DNA from: Paracoccus chinensis
GTDB lineage: Bacteria; Pseudomonadota; Alphaproteobacteria; Rhodobacterales; Rhodobacteraceae
Reading direction: 5' to 3'
Assembly: GCF_900102885.1 (NCBI RefSeq)
Contig: NZ_FNGE01000006.1
Location: 124,001 to 188,000, forward strand
Length of the DNA stretch: 64,000 bases
This document shows positions 23,771-32,861 of the stretch, piece by piece; the stretch's first letter is position 1, and each line of letters begins with the position of its first letter. The notes under the pieces were generated by a model. It saw only the letters and a program-made list of their open reading frames with translations. It was not told the origin of the DNA and did not search any database. The translations under genes and the position numbers were made by a program.

Positions 23771-24772
23771 ATGGCGGTGAAGCTGAAACCCCTGTCGAAG
23801 CAGGTCATCGTCATCACCGGCGCCTCCAGCGGTTTCGGGGCCGAGGCGGCCCTCATGGCCGCGCGGCGCGGCGCCAGGGTCGTGCTGGCCGCCCGTAGCG
23901 GCGCGGCCCTGCAGGAGATCGCGCAGGAGATCATCGCGGGCGGCGGCGAGGCGCTGGTCGTCGCCACCGACGTCACGCAGCGGTCCGAGCTGGAACGGCT
24001 GGCCCGCCTGGCCGTGGAACGCTTCGGGCGCATCGACACCTGGGTCAACAACGCGGGCGTCGGGATCTGGGGCACGCTGGAGCAGGTCCCCGAGGAGGAC
24101 ATGCGCCAGCTCTTCGAGGTGAACTTCTGGGGCCTCGTCAACGGCGCGATGGTGGCCATCCCGCACCTGGAAGCGGCAGGCGGCGGCGCGCTGATCAACA
24201 TGGGCAGCGTCGGGTCGGACCGCGCCATCCCGTTGCAGGGGATCTATTCGGCCTCGAAGCACGCCGTCAAAGGCTTCACCGACGCCCTGCGGATGGAGCT
24301 TGAGCATCGCGGCGCGCCGATCTCGGTCACGCTGATCAAGCCCTGGTCCTCGGGGACGCCCCTGCCCGACAAGGTCCGGAACTACACCGGACGCAGACCC
24401 AAGCTGCCGCCGCCGGTCGTGGACCCCTCGCGCATCGCCCGCGCGATCCTGAACGCGGCCCAGCATCCGGTGCGCGACTCCTTCGTCGGGGCAAACGCGC
24501 CCATGACGGCGGGCTTGTCCAATGTCGCCCCCCGCCTGATGGACCGTCTCAGCGAGGCCATGATGTTCGAGGCCCAGCTGGGCGAGGAAACCGGGAACTC
24601 GCCCGGAAACCTGCGGGAAGGCGGCGGCGAGGCGCAGGTCCGCGGCGTGGATGGCAGCAAGCGCCCGACCGCGCCGATCGCCGAGGTCGCCATGAACAGC
24701 CCCGTGACGGCTTCGGTCCTGGCAGCGACCGTGCTGGGCTCGCTGGGCTATCTGGTGCTGCGCCGCCGCTGA
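23771..24772 (+). CDS. Short-chain dehydrogenase/reductase with C-terminal membrane anchor
   Basis: 333-residue SDR. NAD(P)-binding TGASSGFGAEAA near the start, NNAG in TWVNNAGVGIWG, and the catalytic Ser...Tyr-x-x-x-Lys as MGSVGSDRAIPLQGIYSASK. An Arg in ARRGARVVLAARS suggests NADPH. The extra C-terminal about 80 residues end in VTASVLAATVLGSLGYLVLRRR, a single hydrophobic helix with a basic tail, so the enzyme is probably held at the membrane. ATG 23771 begins the fold; upstream open codons to 23609 do not look coding. Substrate unknown. Confidence 0.9.
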   Translation: MAVKLKPLSKQVIVITGASSGFGAEAALMAARRGARVVLAARSGAALQEIAQEIIAGGGEALVVATDVTQRSELERLARLAVERFGRIDTWVNNAGVGIWGTLEQVPEEDMRQLFEVNFWGLVNGAMVAIPHLEAAGGGALINMGSVGSDRAIPLQGIYSASKHAVKGFTDALRMELEHRGAPISVTLIKPWSSGTPLPDKVRNYTGRRPKLPPPVVDPSRIARAILNAAQHPVRDSFVGANAPMTAGLSNVAPRLMDRLSEAMMFEAQLGEETGNSPGNLREGGGEAQVRGVDGSKRPTAPIAEVAMNSPVTASVLAATVLGSLGYLVLRRR

Positions 24773-24788
24773 CAGGCGGAAACCACTG

Positions 24789-24811
24789 CGGCCGTCCTTC
24801 AAGGGCGGCCG
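24789..24811 (+). terminator. Terminator after the SDR gene
   Basis: CGGCCGTCC (24789-24797), loop TTCAA, GGGCGGCCG (24803-24811), one G-U pair, followed by TTCAGTCC. Sixteen bases after the SDR stop. Confidence 0.65.
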
Positions 24812-24899
24812 TTCAGTCCGGCTTTGACGATCCCGGGGCGTTGCGGTTTGATCCGGCAGGCGCGCCAAGGGCGCGGGGACAGCGCGGAAGGGATCATGC

Positions 24900-25832
24900 A
24901 TGGCCGGACGGATCGCGGTGATCGGGTCGAACAACGTCGATCTTGTGACCAATGTGCCCCGGATGCCGGGACCCGGCGAGACGCTGGCAGGCTCGCATTT
25001 CGCCACCCACTTCGGCGGCAAGGGCGCGAACCAGGCCGTCGCGGCGGCGCGGCTGGGGTCGCAGGTGACGATGGTCACGCGGGTCGGCGACGATTCCTTT
25101 GGCGGGGACGTGCTGCGGAACCTCGCGGACCAGGGCATCGACCTGACCCATGCGCGGGTGGCGCAGGGCACGGCGAACGGCGTGGCCTCGATCTTCGTGG
25201 ACCCTTCGGGCGAGAACGTGATCGTCATTGTGGCCGGGGCGAACGGGACGCTGACGCCCGCCGACGTGGACGCAGCGGCGGAGGATATGGCCACCTGCGA
25301 CCTGATCCTGCTGCAACTCGAGGTGCCGCTTGAGACGGTCTACCACGCGATCAAGCTCGCCCAGCGGATCGGCGTTCCCGCGATCCTGAACCCCGCCCCC
25401 GCCGCGCCGGGGCTGGATCTGGCGCAGCTTCATGGCCTCGCATGGTTCTGCCCCAACGAGACCGAACTCGCCCTGCTGACCGGCCTGCCCGTCACGACCG
25501 AGGACGAGATCGCCGCCGCCGCGCAGAGCCTCTTCGCCCACGGCATCGGCAACGTCGTGGTGACTCTGGGCGCGCGCGGCGCGCGTCTGGTGACGGCCGA
25601 CGGCGTGACGTCGATCCCCGCCATCCGCGTCCGGCCCGTGGATACGACCGGCGCGGGGGACGCCTTCATCGGCGCCTTCGCCCATTTCCTCGCGGCGGGC
25701 GAAGCGCCCGAGCAGGCGCTGGCCCAAGCCGCCGGCTATGCCGCGCTGTCGGTGACGAAGCCGGGCGCACAGGGGTCATACGCCTCGGCAGAGGAATTCG
25801 CGGCTTTTCAGGCCACCACCGTCCAGTCCTGA
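24900..25832 (+). CDS. rbsK: Ribokinase (PfkB family)
   Basis: Phosphorylates ribose to ribose 5-phosphate. 310 residues with the PfkB N-terminal signature GGKGANQAVAAARLG and C-terminal DTTGAGDAFIGAFAH (catalytic Asp in GAGD). NIDLV-type opening IGSNNVDLVTNVPRMP is characteristic of ribokinases. ATG 24900 has GGAAGGGA upstream. No ribose transporter is adjacent; the setting next to purine catabolic genes suggests use of ribose released from nucleosides, by inference. Its last 25 bases overlap the end of allA on the other strand. Confidence 0.92.
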   Translation: MAGRIAVIGSNNVDLVTNVPRMPGPGETLAGSHFATHFGGKGANQAVAAARLGSQVTMVTRVGDDSFGGDVLRNLADQGIDLTHARVAQGTANGVASIFVDPSGENVIVIVAGANGTLTPADVDAAAEDMATCDLILLQLEVPLETVYHAIKLAQRIGVPAILNPAPAAPGLDLAQLHGLAWFCPNETELALLTGLPVTTEDEIAAAAQSLFAHGIGNVVVTLGARGARLVTADGVTSIPAIRVRPVDTTGAGDAFIGAFAHFLAAGEAPEQALAQAAGYAALSVTKPGAQGSYASAEEFAAFQATTVQS

Positions 25833-26296
25833 TCCCAACGGTATTCCTCGAGGTTTGGTCCCTCGGCGCAGCGGTCCACCACCACGAACAGCCCCGGATC
25901 GGCCAGCGGCGTCAGCACCCCGTGCCAAGCCCCGCGCGCAAGGTTGATCCCCTGCCCCGGCTCGGTCACGAAGGCGCGCGGGCGGCCCGGCTGACCGCCC
26001 TCGTCCGGGGCGACGATCACCAGGAAGGGATGCTCGGTCATCGGCAGGAAGGCCTGAGACCCCAGCGGATGCCGCTCGACCAGCCGGAAGGCGTAAGGCA
26101 TCGCGACCTTTTGCGACCGGAAGATCGAGATCCCCGCCCGCCCCTCGACATCCAGCCGGGCGCGGTCATGCCAGCGGCCGCAGCGGCCCTCATTGATGAT
26201 GCGGTCGGGCTCGCCCGTGGTCTCCAGCACCTCGCCCCAAGGCGCGAAGGCTTCGGCGGTCAGCGGCTCGGCCCTGATGATGCGATTGTCGTCCAT
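25808..26296 (-). CDS. allA: Ureidoglycolate lyase
   Basis: Converts ureidoglycolate to glyoxylate and urea, late in purine ring breakdown. 162 residues of the AllA/cupin fold: IRAEPLTAEAFAPWGEVLE, GISIFRSQKVAMPYAFRLVE, HPLGSQAFLPM and GAWHGVLTPL are family blocks. ATG 26296 is preceded by GGGAAGGG. It overlaps rbsK tail to tail by 25 bases and is divergent from the uraH-puuD pair, so all belong to the purine region. Confidence 0.94.
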   Translation of the reverse strand: MDDNRIIRAEPLTAEAFAPWGEVLETTGEPDRIINEGRCGRWHDRARLDVEGRAGISIFRSQKVAMPYAFRLVERHPLGSQAFLPMTEHPFLVIVAPDEGGQPGRPRAFVTEPGQGINLARGAWHGVLTPLADPGLFVVVDRCAEGPNLEEYRWDQDWTVVA

Positions 26297-26406
26297 CCCT
26301 TCCCTCATTCTTCTGCGAAACGATAAGCTGAATGTGGTCTGGGCCACTGTCCAGCGCGGGTGAACCTGCCCTATCACGGCAGCAGCAAAGATGAACGGGG
26401 GGCCGG

Positions 26407-26754
26407 ATGGCCGGATTTCTGACGACCCATGTGCTGGACACCGCGCGGGGACGCCCGGCGGCGGGGATGCGGATCACGCTTTACGCGCTGGACGGCGAAC
26501 GGCGCGCCCTGCGCGAGGTGGTGACGAACGACGACGGCCGCACCGACGGCCCGATCCTGCCGCAGGGCGAGTTCAAGGCCGGCCGCTACGAACTGGTCTT
26601 CCATGTCGGCGAGTGGCTCGACGGCCACCACCAGGCCGAGACGCCGCGCTTCCTGGACGAGGTGCCGATCCGCTTCGGCATGGCAGAGGACGACCATTAC
26701 CACGTCCCGCTGCTGGTCTCGCCCTACGGCTATTCCACCTATCGGGGCAGCTGA
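26407..26754 (+). CDS. uraH: 5-hydroxyisourate hydrolase
   Basis: Hydrolyses 5-hydroxyisourate to OHCU after urate oxidation. 115-residue transthyretin-related protein: N-terminal [17 protein letters not shown] and C-terminal YRGS tetrapeptide that marks the hydrolase rather than transthyretin. The active-site residues His in THVLD, Arg and the final YRGS are present. One base separates its stop from puuD, which makes the substrate. Confidence 0.96.
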   Translation: MAGFLTTHVLDTARGRPAAGMRITLYALDGERRALREVVTNDDGRTDGPILPQGEFKAGRYELVFHVGEWLDGHHQAETPRFLDEVPIRFGMAEDDHYHVPLLVSPYGYSTYRGS

Positions 26755-26755
26755 G

Positions 26756-27976
26756 ATGGACGGCGTCATCCTTCACGACTGGGCCGCCTTCGCGATCCGC
26801 TGGCTGCATGTCATCACCGCCATTGCCTGGATCGGGTCCTCCTTCTACTTCATCGCGCTGGACCTGAGCCTGCGGAAGGCCCCCGGCCTGCCCGAGAAGG
26901 CGCATGGTGAGGAATGGCAGGTCCACGGCGGTGGCTTCTACCACATCACCAAGTACCTGGTCGCACCCGAGCGGCTGCCCGAGCACCTGACCTGGTTTAA
27001 GTGGGAAAGCTATGCCACCTGGCTGTCGGGCGCCGCCATGCTGATGGTGCTCTACTGGGCGCAGGCCGAGCTTTACCTGATCGACCCCGCCAAGATGGAA
27101 CTCTCCACGTGGGCAGCCATCCTGATCTCGGCCCTGTCTCTGGGGATCGGCTGGGTGATCTATGACCGCCTGTGCAAGAGCCGCCTGGGCGAGAACCCGA
27201 CCACGCTGATGCTGCTGCTGTTCGCGCTGCTGGTGGTCATGGCTTGGGGCTATGATCAGGTCTTCACCGGTCGCGCGGCGCTGCTGCATCTCGGCGCCTT
27301 CACGGCGACGATCATGACCGCCAACGTCGCCATGATCATCATCCCGAACCAGCGGATCGTCGTGGCCGATCTCAAGGCGGGCCGCACGCCCGACCCGAAA
27401 TACGGCAAGATCGCCAAGCTGCGCTCGACGCACAACAACTACCTGACCCTGCCGGTCGTGTTCCTGATGCTGTCGAACCACTATCCGCTGGCCTTTGCGA
27501 GCCGCTGGAACTGGCTGATCGCGGCGCTGGTGTTCCTGATGGGCGTGACCATCCGGCACTTCTTCAACAGCTCGCACGCGGGCAAGCCCAAGCCCTGGTG
27601 GACCTGGGGCGCGACCGTGGCGCTGTTCCTCGGGATCGTCTGGCTGTCCTCGCTGGGCACCCAGCGGCTGGAGGGCGAGGCGGACCTGACCGCGCGCGAG
27701 GCTCGGCTGACAGCCGACCCGCATTTCGAGGCCGTTCGCGACATCGTCGCGGGCCGCTGCTCGATGTGCCACGCGGCCGAGCCGAGCTGGGAGGGCCTCG
27801 CCACCGCCCCCAAGCGCGTGGTCCTGGAAAGCGACGCCCAGATCGCCCGCCATGCGCGCGAGATCTTCCTGCAGGCCGGTCTGACCGACGCCATGCCCCC
27901 CGGCAACGTCAGCTACATCGAGCCCGAGGAGCGCGCCACCCTGCGCGCCTGGTTCGACAGCGCCGGGCGGGGCTGA
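26756..27976 (+). CDS. puuD: Membrane urate oxidase with C-terminal cytochrome c domain
   Basis: Integral-membrane urate hydroxylase of the PuuD family that oxidises urate to 5-hydroxyisourate and passes electrons to the respiratory chain. 406 residues: about eight hydrophobic segments from FAIRWLHVITAIAWIGSSFY to ATVALFLGIVWLSSLG, the conserved NHYPLAF and HFFNSSHAGKPKPWW, then a periplasmic cytochrome c module with one heme site CSMCH near residue 343 and an axial Met candidate in AMPPGN. ATG 26756 follows the uraH stop by one base. UraD (OHCU decarboxylase) and allantoinase are not in this window. Confidence 0.93.
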   Translation: MDGVILHDWAAFAIRWLHVITAIAWIGSSFYFIALDLSLRKAPGLPEKAHGEEWQVHGGGFYHITKYLVAPERLPEHLTWFKWESYATWLSGAAMLMVLYWAQAELYLIDPAKMELSTWAAILISALSLGIGWVIYDRLCKSRLGENPTTLMLLLFALLVVMAWGYDQVFTGRAALLHLGAFTATIMTANVAMIIIPNQRIVVADLKAGRTPDPKYGKIAKLRSTHNNYLTLPVVFLMLSNHYPLAFASRWNWLIAALVFLMGVTIRHFFNSSHAGKPKPWWTWGATVALFLGIVWLSSLGTQRLEGEADLTAREARLTADPHFEAVRDIVAGRCSMCHAAEPSWEGLATAPKRVVLESDAQIARHAREIFLQAGLTDAMPPGNVSYIEPEERATLRAWFDSAGRG

Positions 27977-27991
27977 TCCGGCCTGAAGACA

Positions 27992-28025
27992 GGATCAGGA
28001 AGAACCCGCATCTTCTTCCTGATCC
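27992..28025. terminator. 13-bp perfect hairpin between convergent puuD and LysR genes
   Basis: GGATCAGGAAGAA (27992-28004), eight-base loop, TTCTTCCTGATCC (28013-28025). Palindromic, so able to end transcripts from either side, although no long T-run follows. It overlaps the tail of intergenic element copy 2. Confidence 0.6.
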
Positions 28026-28074
28026 AAATACCATGGGGTGAGCGGTCCGCAGGGCGGTGCGGGGCGAAGCCCCT
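28000..28074 (-). repeat. Dispersed intergenic element, copy 2
   Basis: On the minus strand, from the LysR stop: GGGGCTTCGCCCC hairpin, then CACCCCATGGTATTTG, five bases, AGGAAGAAGATG. Same layout as copies at 1600-1648 and 40050-40107: G/C hairpin, CCCC-TGG, TATTTG-like core and GAAGAA. Confidence 0.5.
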
Positions 28075-28970
28075 TACCCCAGCGCGCCCTTCAGCTCGCG
28101 CGCGGCGAAGTCGATGAACAGCCGCACCTTGGGGTCCTGCAACTCGCGGTGCGGCGTCAGGACGCCGAACTCGGCGGCGACCGGAGGCGTGTCGGGCAGC
28201 ACCTCGATCAGGCGGCCCTCGGCCAGCGCCTCGGCCACCTCGTAGCGGGGGCGGTTGGCGATCCCCGTCCCGTCCAGCGCCCAGTTCCGCAGCACCTCGC
28301 CATCGTCGGAGTCGAAGGCCCCGGCGACGGCAAGCTTCTTCGGTCCCTCGGGCGTCTGCAGCATCCAGAAATATTCGGGCGAACGGGGAAAGCGCAGCAG
28401 CAGGCAGTTGTGGCGCTTGAGGTCCTCGGGCGCCTCGGGCGTCCCGTGCTGGGCCAGATAGGCGGGCGCGGCCACCAGCACGCGCGGGCAATCCGCGATC
28501 TTGCGGCGGATCAGTGTCGAGTCCTCGGGCTGGCCCAGGTAAAAGGCCAGATCGATCCCGTCCTCGACGATGTTCACCGCGCGGTCTGACAGGCGCAGGC
28601 GCACCTGCACCTCGGGGTTCTCGGCCACGAAGCGCGGCACCAAGGGCGCGACCAGCCGCCGCCCCGCGCCCAGGGGGGCGGCCACGCGCAACGCGCCCTG
28701 CGGCGTGCCCGAATGGCTGGCCACCGCCGCCTCGGCCTCGTCCAGCGTCGCCAGCACCCGGCGGGCATTCTCGTACAGCACCTGCCCGATCTCGGTCGGC
28801 GTCAGCGTCCGGGTCGTGCGGTTCAGCAGGCGCGCGCCGAACTTGGCCTCGAGGTCGCGGATGCGGGTCGAGGCGGCGGCGGGCGACAGCCGCATGTCGC
28901 GCCCCCCCGCCGTGATCGAGCCCAGCTCGACCACGCGCACGAAGACCCTGAGGCTTTCCAGATAAGACAT
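28074..28970 (-). CDS. LysR-family transcriptional regulator
   Basis: 298 residues: N-terminal winged helix-turn-helix (SLRVFVRVVELGSITAGGRD, AAASTRIRDLEAKFGARLLN) and a C-terminal periplasmic-binding-like effector domain. It is divergent from xdhA with 108 bases between start codons, the classical LysR layout, so it probably controls the xanthine dehydrogenase genes in response to a purine. Effector and sign of control cannot be read from the sequence. Confidence 0.9.
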   Translation of the reverse strand: MSYLESLRVFVRVVELGSITAGGRDMRLSPAAASTRIRDLEAKFGARLLNRTTRTLTPTEIGQVLYENARRVLATLDEAEAAVASHSGTPQGALRVAAPLGAGRRLVAPLVPRFVAENPEVQVRLRLSDRAVNIVEDGIDLAFYLGQPEDSTLIRRKIADCPRVLVAAPAYLAQHGTPEAPEDLKRHNCLLLRFPRSPEYFWMLQTPEGPKKLAVAGAFDSDDGEVLRNWALDGTGIANRPRYEVAEALAEGRLIEVLPDTPPVAAEFGVLTPHRELQDPKVRLFIDFAARELKGALG

Positions 28971-28980
28971 TGCCGCCTAT

Positions 28981-29013
28981 TTTCATGAAACGGCGTAAAC
29001 TGTTCACGTGCAC
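28981..29013. promoter_or_regulatory. Palindromes in the LysR/xdhA intergenic region
   Basis: TTTCATGAAA (28981-28990) is a perfect 10-base palindrome immediately before the LysR start; GTTCACGTGCAC (29002-29013) is an imperfect one. They are suitable as LysR regulator sites, but the assignment is inference. Confidence 0.4.
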
Positions 29014-29078
29014 CGGCGTTTTGTGCAAGCGTGAAGTTGCGTCATGCTGCGGGCCACCCAGGCGAGGGCGTCACCCAC

Positions 29079-30518
29079 ATGATCCGCTTTCTTCTCAACG
29101 ATACCGAAATCCGGCTGACCGAGGCCGGCCCCGGCGACACGCTGCTGGACTTCCTGCGCCTTGGCCGGGGCCTCATCGGCACCAAGGAAGGCTGCGCCGA
29201 GGGGGATTGCGGCGCCTGCACGGTGCTGGTCGGCCGCCTGCACGACGGCGCGATGGTCTACGAGCCGGTGAACGCCTGCATCCGCTTCCTCGCCGCCTGC
29301 CACCGCTGCCACATCGTCACCATCGAGCATCTGCGCGGCCCGAACGGCGGGTTGCATCCCATCCAGCAGGCAATGGTGGACCATCACGGCAGCCAGTGCG
29401 GCTTCTGCACGCCGGGCTTCGTCATGGCGCTTTACGGGCTGTGGATGACGCACGAGAACCCCGACGTGGTGCAGATCGAGACCGCGCTGCAGGGCAATCT
29501 CTGCCGCTGCACGGGCTATGAGCCGATCGTCAAGGCGGCGCTGGCCGCGGGCCGCGCGGGCGGGCAGTTGCAGGACTTCCTGACGCTGGAACGGGCTGAG
29601 GTCGCGGCCAAGCTCTTCGCCATGCCCGTGGGCGCCGAGGTCAGCCGGGGTGACGAGCGCGCCATCCTGCCCGCCGACACGGACGAACTGGCCCGCGTGC
29701 TGGTCCAGCACCCGCAGGCCACCATCGTCGCGGGGGCGACGGACGTGGGGCTGTGGGTGACCAAGCAGATGCGCCCGATCTCGCCCGGCGTGTTCATCGG
29801 CCACCTGATGAAAGAGATCGAGGTCGGCGCGGACGAGATCCGCATCGGCGCGGGCGTGACCTATTCCGAGTTCGCCCCCGTGATCGACGACCACTTCCCC
29901 GAGGTCGAGGACTATTTCCTCCGCATCGGCGGCTGGCAGATCCGCAACGCGGGCACCATCGGCGGCAACATCGCCAACGGCTCGCCCATCGGGGAAACGC
30001 CGCCCCTGCTGATCGCGCTGGGTGCGCGGATCGTCCTGCGCCGCGGCGACAAGCGGCGCGAGTTGCCGCTTGAGCAGTTCTTTCTCGAATACGGCCGCCA
30101 GGACCGCCGCCCGGGCGAGTTCGTGGAAACCGTCGTGATCCCCCGGAAAGGGACCGCGATGATCGCCGCCTACAAGATGTCCAAGCGTCAGTCCGCCGAC
30201 ATCTCGGCCATCTCGGTGGGCTTCCGCATCGAAGTCGAGGGCGGCACCATCACCAGCGCCCGCGTCGCCTTCGGCGGCATGGCCGGCATCCCCGCTCGCG
30301 CCCGTCTTGCCGAGGCCGCGCTGGCGGGCCAGCCCTTCACCGCCGCCAGCTTCGAGGCTGCGGCCCGCGCCGTGAAGGATGACTTCACCCCGCTCACCGA
30401 TTTCCGGGCGACTGCCGACTATCGCCACGCCGTCGCCGCCAACTTCTTCCGCCGGTTCTGGCTGGAAAACTCGGGGACTGACATTCCCGTCCGCCTGAAC
30501 CGCGCCGTGGGGGAATAA
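29079..30518 (+). CDS. xdhA: Xanthine dehydrogenase small subunit (FeS and FAD domains)
   Basis: Electron-transfer subunit of xanthine dehydrogenase, which oxidises hypoxanthine and xanthine to urate with NAD+. 479 residues: plant-type 2Fe-2S domain with Cys39, Cys44 and Cys47 in CAEGDCGAC; second 2Fe-2S domain with CGFCTPGF and LCRCTGY; then the FAD domain with VAGATDVGLWVTKQM and IRNAGTIGGNIANGSPIGE. ATG 29079 begins MIRFLLND. It is followed after three bases by xdhB; together they match the two-subunit Rhodobacter-type enzyme. Confidence 0.96.
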   Translation: MIRFLLNDTEIRLTEAGPGDTLLDFLRLGRGLIGTKEGCAEGDCGACTVLVGRLHDGAMVYEPVNACIRFLAACHRCHIVTIEHLRGPNGGLHPIQQAMVDHHGSQCGFCTPGFVMALYGLWMTHENPDVVQIETALQGNLCRCTGYEPIVKAALAAGRAGGQLQDFLTLERAEVAAKLFAMPVGAEVSRGDERAILPADTDELARVLVQHPQATIVAGATDVGLWVTKQMRPISPGVFIGHLMKEIEVGADEIRIGAGVTYSEFAPVIDDHFPEVEDYFLRIGGWQIRNAGTIGGNIANGSPIGETPPLLIALGARIVLRRGDKRRELPLEQFFLEYGRQDRRPGEFVETVVIPRKGTAMIAAYKMSKRQSADISAISVGFRIEVEGGTITSARVAFGGMAGIPARARLAEAALAGQPFTAASFEAAARAVKDDFTPLTDFRATADYRHAVAANFFRRFWLENSGTDIPVRLNRAVGE

Positions 30519-30521
30519 GCC

Positions 30522-32861
30522 ATGAAGCACGAAACGCTCGCCCCGCCCGTCACGCCCGAGACGCCGCATGAATCTGCGGAAAAGCACGTCACCGGCCGGG
30601 CGGATTACACCGACGATCTGGTGCTGCCGCAGGGGGCGCTGCATGCCTATCTAGGCCTGTCCACAATCACGCATGGGCGCATTCGGTCGATGGACCTCGA
30701 CGCGGTGCGCGCTGCGCCGGGCGTCATCGACGTGCTGACCGCCGCCGACATCCCCGGCAAGAACGACGTGAGCCCGATCGGGAAGAACGACGACCCGATC
30801 CTCGCCGACGGCAAGGTCATGTTCCACGGCCAGCCGGTCTTCGCCGTAATCGCTGAGACTCGCGAGCAGGCCCGCCGCGCGGCGCGACTGGCAAAGATCG
30901 ACTATGAGCCCCTGCCCCATGTGCTGGACCCCGTCGCCGCTTTGGAGGCGGGCGGGGGACTCGCCGTTCCCGGCATGACCCTGCGGCGGGGCGACCCGCA
31001 GGCGGCCCTGCCGAAAGCGCCGCGCCGGATCGACGGGCGCTTCGTGATCGGCGGACAGGATCATTTCTACCTCGAAACCCAGATCGCGCTTGCGATCCCG
31101 GGCGAGGATGACGAGGTCGTCATCTTCACCTCGACCCAGCACCCGACCGAGGTGCAGCACATGGTCGCCCACGCGCTGGGTGTGCCCGCGAACGCGGTGG
31201 TCGTGAACGTCCGCCGGATGGGCGGCGGCTTCGGCGGCAAGGAAACGCAGATGAACCTCTTCTGCTGCGTGGCCGCCGTAGCCGCGAAGAAGTGGCATCG
31301 CGCCGTCAAGCTGCGCCCCGACCGCGACGACGACATGATCGCGACCGGCAAGCGGCATGACTTCGTGGTCGACTACAGCATCGGCTTCGACGAGGCAGGC
31401 CGTATCCTGGCCGTCGAGGGCGACTGGTATGCCCGCTGCGGCTTCTCGGCCGACCTCAGCATGGCGGTGACCGACCGGGCGCTGTTCCACGCCGACAACG
31501 CTTACTTTTACCCCGACGTCGAGGTCCGCTCGCATCCCCTGCGGACGAACACGGTGTCGAACACCGCCTTCCGCGGCTTTGGCGGCCCGCAAGGGGTGAT
31601 CGTCGCCGAGCGGATCATCGAGGAGATCGCCTATGCCACCGGCCAGGATACGCTGGCCGTCCGCAAGGCGAACCTTTACCGCAACGGCCAGCTGACCCCC
31701 TATCACCAGCCGGTCGAGGACATGATCCTGCCGCGCATCTTCGCGGAACTGGAAGAGTCCTGCGACTATGCCCGCCGCCGCCAGGCGGTGCTGGACTGGA
31801 ACGCCCGGATGCAGGCCGCGGGCGGTCCCATCCGCAAGGGCATCGCGCTGACGCCGGTCAAGTTCGGCATCAGCTTCACCGCCACGCATTTCAACCAGGC
31901 GGGCGCGCTGGTCCATATCTATACCGACGGCTCGATCCAGCTGAACCACGGCGGCTGCGAGATGGGCCAAGGCCTGCACACCAAGATCGCGCAGATCGTG
32001 GCCGAGGCGTTCTCCGTTGGCCTCGATCGCATCAAGGTCACGAAGACGACGACCGAGAAGGTGCCGAACACCTCGGCCACGGCGGCCTCCTCGGGGACGG
32101 ACCTGAATGGGATGGCGGCACTGGATGCAGCCAACCAGATCAAGCGTCGGCTGGTCGATTTCCTCTGCACCGCCAAGGACGCCACACCCGAGGAGATCCG
32201 CTTCGTGCCTGACCATGTCGTGGTCCGCGACGAGACGATCCCTTTCAGCAAGGTGATCGAGATGGCCTACCTGTCCCGCGTCCAGCTTTGGGCGGCGGGC
32301 TTCTATGCCACGCCCAAGATCCACTGGAACCGGGCCGAGGGGCGCGGGCGGCCCTTCTACTACTACGCCTATGGCGCGGCCTGTTCCGAGGTCTCGGTGG
32401 ACACGCTGACCGGCGAATACGTGATCGAGCGCACCGACGTGCTGCATGACGTGGGGCGGTCGATCAATCCGGCGCTGGACAAGGGCCAAGTCGAGGGCGC
32501 CTTCGTTCAGGGCACCGGTTGGCTGACCAGCGAGGAGCTGTGGTGGGACAAGGAAGGGCGCCTGCGGACCCACGCGCCGTCCACCTACAAGATCCCGCTG
32601 GCGTCCGACCGGCCCAAGGTCTTCAACGTGAAGCTGGCCGAGTGGTCGGAAAACAAGGAACGCACCATCAAGCGGTCCAAGGCCGTGGGCGAGCCGCCCT
32701 TCATGCTGGGCATCTCGGTCTTCGAGGCGATCGGCCATGCCGTCGCCTCGGTCGCGGATTACCGCGAGTGCCCGAGGCTGGACGCACCCGCCACGCCGGA
32801 ACGGGTGCTGATGGCCGTCGAACGGCTGCGGGGCGGGCCACCGGCCCTGCGCGGGGCATGA
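30522..32861 (+). CDS. xdhB: Xanthine dehydrogenase large subunit (molybdopterin-binding)
   Basis: Catalytic molybdenum-cofactor subunit. 779 residues with the molybdopterin motifs GQDHFYLETQ, RRMGGGFGGKETQ, AFRGFGGPQG and GCEMGQGLHTKIAQ; the catalytic Glu is in VGEPPFMLGISVFEA near the C-terminus, which identifies a xanthine dehydrogenase. The stop overlaps the xdhC start (ATGA). Confidence 0.96.
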   Translation: MKHETLAPPVTPETPHESAEKHVTGRADYTDDLVLPQGALHAYLGLSTITHGRIRSMDLDAVRAAPGVIDVLTAADIPGKNDVSPIGKNDDPILADGKVMFHGQPVFAVIAETREQARRAARLAKIDYEPLPHVLDPVAALEAGGGLAVPGMTLRRGDPQAALPKAPRRIDGRFVIGGQDHFYLETQIALAIPGEDDEVVIFTSTQHPTEVQHMVAHALGVPANAVVVNVRRMGGGFGGKETQMNLFCCVAAVAAKKWHRAVKLRPDRDDDMIATGKRHDFVVDYSIGFDEAGRILAVEGDWYARCGFSADLSMAVTDRALFHADNAYFYPDVEVRSHPLRTNTVSNTAFRGFGGPQGVIVAERIIEEIAYATGQDTLAVRKANLYRNGQLTPYHQPVEDMILPRIFAELEESCDYARRRQAVLDWNARMQAAGGPIRKGIALTPVKFGISFTATHFNQAGALVHIYTDGSIQLNHGGCEMGQGLHTKIAQIVAEAFSVGLDRIKVTKTTTEKVPNTSATAASSGTDLNGMAALDAANQIKRRLVDFLCTAKDATPEEIRFVPDHVVVRDETIPFSKVIEMAYLSRVQLWAAGFYATPKIHWNRAEGRGRPFYYYAYGAACSEVSVDTLTGEYVIERTDVLHDVGRSINPALDKGQVEGAFVQGTGWLTSEELWWDKEGRLRTHAPSTYKIPLASDRPKVFNVKLAEWSENKERTIKRSKAVGEPPFMLGISVFEAIGHAVASVADYRECPRLDAPATPERVLMAVERLRGGPPALRGA

